DNA of 10,000 bases from Anaerolinea sp. Lineage in GTDB: Bacteria > Chloroflexota > Anaerolineae > Anaerolineales > Anaerolineaceae. This document shows, piece after piece, positions 6,441-10,000 of this stretch. The translations under genes were made by a program, and so were the position numbers. Within the stretch, counting starts at the first letter, position 1; each line of letters opens with the position of its first letter. Below the pieces are notes generated by a model. That model made no database searches. It was not told the origin of the DNA and worked only from the letters and a program-made list of their open reading frames with translations. The stretch lies in the NCBI GenBank assembly GCA_020216845.1, contig JAIWNK010000001.1:1-10000 (forward strand), read 5' to 3'.

Positions 6441-7944
6441 TGTCGTGGTGATCGGTGGTGGCCTGGCGGGACTTTCTGCTGCTTTGCATTTGGCTGAACG
6501 CGGGCTGAAACCATTGGTGCTTGAGGCGGATACTCGATTGGGTGGACGACTGAAAGCAATGGATCTGATCACGGTTGAAGGGGAGCAGTTTGCGTTGGAG
6601 CACGGGGTGCATGGGGTTTGGTCAGGATACCGTAATTTTCAAGCAATGTTGGCGCGACATGAATTGCGTCCGGTGTTGGTTCCGGCGCGTGAGGAACGTT
6701 GGATTTTGCGATATGGGGATGCGGTACGCTCTGCGAACATCGGTAGTGCGATTCGGCACAGTCTTGTGCCTGCGCCTTTTCACTATTGGAGTTTATTCGT
6801 GCGCCCCGATTTTTGGGCGACGATGTCATTGCAAGACTGGCTGGCATTGCCTTTAGCCTGGTATGGATTGGTGTTTGCGGTGGGGATAGATCCTTTGGCT
6901 GAGCAGCAGCCATTGGCAGGGATGAGGCTTTCCAATATCTTGCGCGGCTGGCCGCCAGGGTTGCGCGCTTTATTTGTAGGACTGGCAAGATCTGGCTTGG
7001 CGGCAAGTCCGGATGAAATTCCGCTGGCGGGCTTTTTGGCATTTTTGAGGTTTTATACGGTGTTGCGGCGGGATGCCTGGGCGTTTGGATATTTGCCGGA
7101 TGAGAGTAATCGGACAGTGATTGAGCCATTGGCAAGGCGCGTGGTCGAGATGGGCGGGGCCATTGAGACAGGCCGAAAGGTGATGCGGCTTGAACGGTTG
7201 CCGGGGCAGTGGCGTGTTTGGGTGCAGGGTGTGGACGGTAGCAATGAGGTAGATTGTGCTGACGTGGTGTTGGCAACGGATGCGTCATCGACGCGACAAC
7301 TGTTGGCAGAAAGCGGCATGGAACGCCCTTCTATGTATTGGCCGGAGAGTATGGCAAACGCAGTTTTGCGGTTTTGGTTTGATACGATACCTCGTCCGGG
7401 GGCTGAAGCGGGCATTTTTAGCGGAGATTTTATGTTGGACAACTTCTTTTGGCTGGATCGGATTTATGATCCATATATTGCCTGGCGACACAGGACAGGG
7501 GGGAGTGTGTTGGAAGTGCATGTGTATGGCCCACCCAAGGTGTTGGATGAGCCCGATTCACTGCTGATCAGTCGTGCAATTTTAGATGTGCAAGCGGCTT
7601 TTCCGGAGCTACGTGGGCATCGCATAGCACAACATTTGCAGCGCAATCCGGCTACGCACACCCTATTTGGACTTGGTTCAGTAGAAGATCATTTGGGAGT
7701 GGTGACGGAGTGGCCTGGTTTGGTTTGTTGTGGCGATTGGGTGCGCGATCCGTTGCCAGCTTTATTTATGGAACGCGCTTGTGCAACAGGCATCCTGGCG
7801 GCAAATGCGGTGCTGATGCGTCATGGACGGTCGCCTTGGCCGTTGCTGCCTTATCCAGAGCCGGAGGCGTTTTCGGGGTGGATTGAACGACTGATGCGAC
7901 GTGGCCGTGCAATGAGACGGCAAAAAAGTGGAAAAAAGCGATAA
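6433..7944 (+). CDS. FAD-dependent oxidoreductase, carotenoid desaturase / amine oxidase type
   Basis: This 503-aa protein begins with an FAD-binding Rossmann motif, VVVIGGGLAGLSAA (4-17), followed by the acidic residue of LEAD (30-33) and RLGGRL (35-40). The C-terminus has the second FAD contact, VCCGDWVRDP (431-440), then ERACATGILAAN. This is the layout of phytoene-desaturase, squalene-desaturase (HpnE-like) and related flavoenzymes. EHGVHGVW (56-63) recalls the HGxHG segment of the CrtU-like carotenoid branch. The region 110-210 is aromatic and hydrophobic, suiting a membrane or lipid substrate. The start is taken as the ATG at 6433, with GGAG (6423-6426) six bases upstream. A TTG at 6418 in the same frame is less likely. 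The gene overlaps the previous one by eight bases. The last 20 residues are rich in Arg and Lys. The substrate is not known: desaturation, isomerisation or oxidation of an isoprenoid would fit. Confidence 0.83.
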   Translation: MVDVVVIGGGLAGLSAALHLAERGLKPLVLEADTRLGGRLKAMDLITVEGEQFALEHGVHGVWSGYRNFQAMLARHELRPVLVPAREERWILRYGDAVRSANIGSAIRHSLVPAPFHYWSLFVRPDFWATMSLQDWLALPLAWYGLVFAVGIDPLAEQQPLAGMRLSNILRGWPPGLRALFVGLARSGLAASPDEIPLAGFLAFLRFYTVLRRDAWAFGYLPDESNRTVIEPLARRVVEMGGAIETGRKVMRLERLPGQWRVWVQGVDGSNEVDCADVVLATDASSTRQLLAESGMERPSMYWPESMANAVLRFWFDTIPRPGAEAGIFSGDFMLDNFFWLDRIYDPYIAWRHRTGGSVLEVHVYGPPKVLDEPDSLLISRAILDVQAAFPELRGHRIAQHLQRNPATHTLFGLGSVEDHLGVVTEWPGLVCCGDWVRDPLPALFMERACATGILAANAVLMRHGRSPWPLLPYPEPEAFSGWIERLMRRGRAMRRQKSGKKR

Positions 7945-7949
7945 ATTCC

Positions 7950-7979
7950 TTGACATTTAGAAGAAGCCAAAGGTATAAT
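7950..7979 (+). promoter_or_regulatory. Consensus sigma-70 promoter of rpmF
   Basis: TTGACA lies at 7950-7955 and TATAAT at 7974-7979, separated by 18 bp. Both hexamers match the consensus perfectly, as expected for a highly expressed ribosomal gene. Transcription should start near 7986, giving a leader of about 40 bases. The -35 box begins only six bases after the stop codon of the FAD oxidoreductase gene, so rpmF can be expressed independently of the redox operon, although read-through is not excluded since no terminator is seen before it. Confidence 0.9.
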
Positions 7980-8026
7980 TGCCAGGTTGTATTTTACAGC
8001 AATTAGCTATTCTACAGGAGTATGGT

Positions 8027-8221
8027 ATGGTTCCTCAACCAAAACGGAAACACTCGAAGGGTCGTCGCGACCGCCGCCGCGCGCAGGACGCGTTGCAGCC
8101 ATTGAATCTGGTACAGTGCAGTCATTGCGGTGAAATGCGTCTTTCGCACACGGTTTGCCCAAGCTGCGGGCATTATCAGGGTCGCGAAGTGATCAATATG
8201 GATAAAGAGAAGTCGAAGTAG
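8027..8221 (+). CDS. rpmF: 50S ribosomal protein L32
   Basis: This 64-aa basic protein is a structural component of the large ribosomal subunit. The N-terminus, PKRKHSKGRRDRRRAQ, is the L32 signature, and the C-terminal half is a zinc ribbon with CSHCGE and CPSCGHY (two C-x2-C pairs). The length is normal for the family. The ATG at 8027 is preceded by ACAGGAG (8014-8020), six bases away. An in-frame ATG at 7979 is rejected because it would overlap the -10 box. The frequently seen partners yceD upstream and plsX or fabH downstream are not next to it, so this is a stand-alone unit with its own promoter and terminator. Confidence 0.97.
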   Translation: MVPQPKRKHSKGRRDRRRAQDALQPLNLVQCSHCGEMRLSHTVCPSCGHYQGREVINMDKEKSK

Positions 8222-8243
8222 TTTGTTTTTCTTGCTACTCCAA

Positions 8244-8272
8244 CGGGCCGTAAAACGGCCCGCTTCTTTTTT
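8244..8272 (+). terminator. Intrinsic (Rho-independent) terminator of rpmF
   Basis: An 8-bp perfect stem, CGGGCCGT (8244-8251) pairing with ACGGCCCG (8255-8262), closes a three-base AAA loop and is followed by CTTCTTTTTT (8263-8272). It ends transcription 23-51 bases after the rpmF stop codon. The T-tract runs into the stop codon of the converging membrane-protein gene. Read on the - strand the stem also forms, but no T-run follows it, so it is not a good terminator in that direction. Confidence 0.93.
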
Positions 8273-8477
8273 AAAGTGCCCAGGCAAGCATTAAGCCGAG
8301 GATGGCAATGACAATGCCAAGGTGAAGCAGCAGATCGGATGACGAGAGCCAACCAAGGGGCAAGAGGCCAACGAAGAAGTTGAGGATGACCAGGCCCATT
8401 CCAACAAGCGGGAGCAATCCCTTGCGGGGGGCAAAGAAATTGGAGAGCTTATCAATGAATTGGGAGAGTTTTTCCAT
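8271..8477 (-). CDS. Small two-helix membrane protein of unknown function
   Basis: This 68-aa protein has a short amphipathic N-terminus (MEKLSQFIDKLSNFFAPRKG), a first hydrophobic segment at about 20-42 and a second at about 48-67, with only a short loop (LSSSD) between them. It is therefore probably a helical hairpin in the cytoplasmic membrane. No family is recognised. It starts four bases after the hflX stop, with CAGG about eight bases before the ATG, so it is the last gene of the hflX operon. The only other overlapping frame of similar length (8291-8482) lacks a sensible composition. Its TAA (8271-8273) touches the T-tract of the rpmF terminator from the other side. The gene is likely real given the coherent hydropathy and tight spacing, but its role is unknown. 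Confidence 0.7.
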   Translation of the reverse strand: MEKLSQFIDKLSNFFAPRKGLLPLVGMGLVILNFFVGLLPLGWLSSSDLLLHLGIVIAILGLMLAWAL

Positions 8478-8481
8478 GGCA

Positions 8482-9807
8482 TTACCTGGGAGAAGAAGAT
8501 TTAGCTGGCTGAAGGAATGGCTGAAAGCGGGCTAACAGACGGAGAGGGATTTGGCCGCGCATGACAACGCCGTGACGGTCGTGTTCAACTGTTTCTACGT
8601 GACCTTCTTCATGAAAGAGAGAGATGAGCTGTCCTTGTTGATAAGGAAGGCGAACATAGACAGGAACAAAGGTTTCAAATAATTCTTGCTCAATGGCGTT
8701 TAGTAATTCGGGTAGTCCTTGTCCAGTGAGGGCCGAGATGGGAATGGCGTTGGTATATTCTTCCAGAGAAGGTGGGTTTTTGAGGCGGTCAATTTTATTA
8801 AGGGCGGTAATCACGGGGATGTGACCTGCATTGATTTCAATGAGTGTTTGTTGAACAGATTTAAACTGGGCCAGAGCGTTGGGGTGTGTAATATCTACAA
8901 GATGGATGAGTAAATCTGCTTCACTAATTTCTTCAAGGGTGGCTCGAAAAGCAGCAATGAGTTGAGTGGGTAGTTTTTGAATAAAACCGACGGTATCGGT
9001 AAAGAGGGAGATGTGTCCGCCGGGTAGCGAAACGCGTCGCGTGGTGGGGTCAAGGGTGGCAAAGAGTTGGTTGGCAACGTACACGTTGGACTTGGAAAGG
9101 CGATTGAGGAGGGTGGATTTTCCGGCATTCGTGTAGCCAACAATGGCTACAATGGGAATGTGGGCACGTTTGCGCTGTGCGCGGTAATTGCTGCGGTGGG
9201 CGCGCACTTTTTCAATTTCTTCTTTGAGGTGGGCAATGCGATGACGAATTTCGCGGCGATCTATTTCGAGCTGAGTCTCACCCGGACCGCGCAGACCTAC
9301 GCCGCCAACGCTGCCGGTGCGTCCGCCGCCACCGCCAGCCTGTCGCGCCAAATGCGTCCAAGCGCGTGTGAGGCGGGGCAGGCGATATTCGTATTGGGCT
9401 AGTTCCACTTGCAGGGCGCCTTCACGTGTGCTAGCATGTTGTGCAAAGATGTCCAGGATCAGGGCTGTACGATCCAGAACGCGCACGGATTCAAAACGCT
9501 GTTCTAGTTCTCGCTGATGACGAGGTAATAGCTCATTATCGAAGATGATGACGTTGGCGAGGTTTTCTTCGGCCAGGATTTTGATTTCTTCTACCTTGCC
9601 GGAGCCGATAAAGGTGTCCGGGTGAGGAGAATCAAGGTTTTGGATCGTTTCGCCAACAACTTCCAGCCCAGCTGTTTCACATAGCAGGGCTAATTCAGCC
9701 ATTGATTCGTCCAATGAAAGTAAACCCGACTCACTGCGCAAATTCACGCCAACAAGAAAGGCGCGCTCTGTTGGTGGATGAGTGATTTCAGGCGTTTTTT
9801 TTGACAT
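8482..9807 (-). CDS. hflX: GTPase HflX
   Basis: This 441-aa cytoplasmic GTPase binds the large ribosomal subunit. In studied bacteria HflX splits stalled or hibernating ribosomes, notably after heat stress. The N-terminal domain (about 15-180) contains FIGSGKVEEI (66-75) and the Gly-rich linker followed by GLRGPGETQLE (171-181), both hallmarks of HflX. A basic coiled-coil-like helix (182-214) precedes the G domain. The G motifs are G1 GYTNAGKST (224-232), G2 Thr in TLDPTT, G3 DTVGF (271-275), G4 NKID (337-340) and G5 SAL (358-360). The length is normal and no key residue is missing. The ATG at 9807 lies only three bases after the stop of the upstream aminotransferase gene, with no strong Shine-Dalgarno visible, so translation may depend on coupling. 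It is followed after four bases by a small membrane protein gene. Confidence 0.97.
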   Translation of the reverse strand: MSKKTPEITHPPTERAFLVGVNLRSESGLLSLDESMAELALLCETAGLEVVGETIQNLDSPHPDTFIGSGKVEEIKILAEENLANVIIFDNELLPRHQRELEQRFESVRVLDRTALILDIFAQHASTREGALQVELAQYEYRLPRLTRAWTHLARQAGGGGGRTGSVGGVGLRGPGETQLEIDRREIRHRIAHLKEEIEKVRAHRSNYRAQRKRAHIPIVAIVGYTNAGKSTLLNRLSKSNVYVANQLFATLDPTTRRVSLPGGHISLFTDTVGFIQKLPTQLIAAFRATLEEISEADLLIHLVDITHPNALAQFKSVQQTLIEINAGHIPVITALNKIDRLKNPPSLEEYTNAIPISALTGQGLPELLNAIEQELFETFVPVYVRLPYQQGQLISLFHEEGHVETVEHDRHGVVMRGQIPLRLLARFQPFLQPAKSSSPR

Positions 9808-9810
9808 GGA

Positions 9811-10000
9811 TTAGCTTTGCTTCTTTTCGTACCAGGCAATAACGCGCTCCATGGCTTGGCGAATGCGGTCTGTTTCGGTGCCAAGAGAGATGCGGACATA
9901 GCCCTCGCCATGTTTGCCATAAACAACGCCGGGTGTGGTGCTAACGCCCGTTTCTTGCAAGAGGCGGTCACAAAATTGGATGCTGTCAGTCTCGCCTTGT
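9811..10000 (-). CDS. Class I/II (PLP-dependent) aminotransferase, C-terminal end only
   Basis: The - strand frame is open from the window edge to a TAA at 9811-9813, giving the last 62 residues of a protein. The segment SIQFCDRLLQETGVSTTPG, followed by VVYGKHGEGYVRISLGT, is the C-terminal small-domain pattern of fold-type I aminotransferases of the aspartate, alanine and LL-diaminopimelate type. The Arg in GYVRISL is the conserved residue that binds the substrate carboxylate. The catalytic lysine lies outside the window, so the exact substrate cannot be named. The stop is three bases from the hflX start, which places the aminotransferase upstream in the same operon, and any promoter for hflX is probably beyond the right edge. 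Confidence 0.85.
   Translation of the reverse strand, partial: QGETDSIQFCDRLLQETGVSTTPGVVYGKHGEGYVRISLGTETDRIRQAMERVIAWYEKKQS

Noticed and set aside
6569..7288. Antisense open frame of 239 codons inside the FAD oxidoreductase gene
   Set aside because: The + strand frame carries clear FAD motifs. The antisense product is Pro/Ser/Ala-rich and unlike any protein I recognise.
7979..8026. Extended N-terminus for L32 from an ATG at 7979
   Set aside because: It overlaps the last base of the -10 box and lies before the expected transcript start. L32 proteins begin near the PKRK motif.
8244..8272. Bidirectional terminator serving the hflX operon as well
   Set aside because: On the - strand the hairpin is followed by TTGGAGTAGC rather than a T-run, so only the + direction is supported.
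9270..9350. GC-rich repetitive-looking stretch as a possible repeat or structured RNA
   Set aside because: It encodes the conserved Gly-rich linker of HflX (five Gly, then RTGSVGGVGLRGPGE), which explains the composition.
1..10000. tRNA genes, CRISPR repeats, insertion sequences, phage or toxin-antitoxin genes
   Set aside because: Reading both strands showed no cloverleaf with a CCA end, no spaced direct repeats, no transposase or integrase motifs and no terminal inverted repeats.

Overview
The window looks like a chromosomal segment from a bacterium of the Chloroflexota, probably Anaerolineae-like. This rests on the style of the L32 protein, the C-terminal tail of a secreted glycoside hydrolase, and the overall gene content. 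It is an inference by eye, not a database result. The + strand is richer in G than C over genes of both orientations, so the codon use of + and - genes differs visibly.

Layout. At the left edge is the 3' part of a CotH-kinase-family gene (1-951, +). It converges, one base apart, on a secreted GH44 glycosidase with an N-terminal binding-type module (953-3067, -). A 141-bp divergent spacer (3068-3208) carries a TATAAT-like -10 box on each strand. To its right runs a tight + strand operon of four redox genes joined by start/stop overlaps: a winged-helix and double-[4Fe-4S] ferredoxin-like protein (3209-4288), a radical SAM enzyme with a SPASM-like C-terminus (4285-5370), a saccharopine-dehydrogenase-like NAD(P) reductase (5367-6440), and a carotenoid-desaturase-type FAD oxidoreductase (6433-7944). 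Ribosomal protein L32 follows (8027-8221) with its own consensus sigma-70 promoter and an intrinsic terminator. On the - strand are the last codons of a class I/II aminotransferase (9811-10000), hflX (8482-9807) and a 68-aa two-helix membrane protein (8271-8477), with only 3-4 bp between genes.

How the genes fit together. CotH plus GH44 suggests an extracellular or cell-surface carbohydrate function. The four-gene operon is the most interesting part. Its overlaps imply coordinated translation, and its domains imply one pathway: electron delivery, radical chemistry, then NAD(P)- and FAD-dependent redox steps. The product may be hydrophobic (lipid or isoprenoid-like), but no substrate can be read from the sequence. 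The right third is housekeeping: ribosome synthesis and an HflX ribosome-associated GTPase operon. No tRNA, rRNA, CRISPR array, insertion sequence or phage gene is visible.
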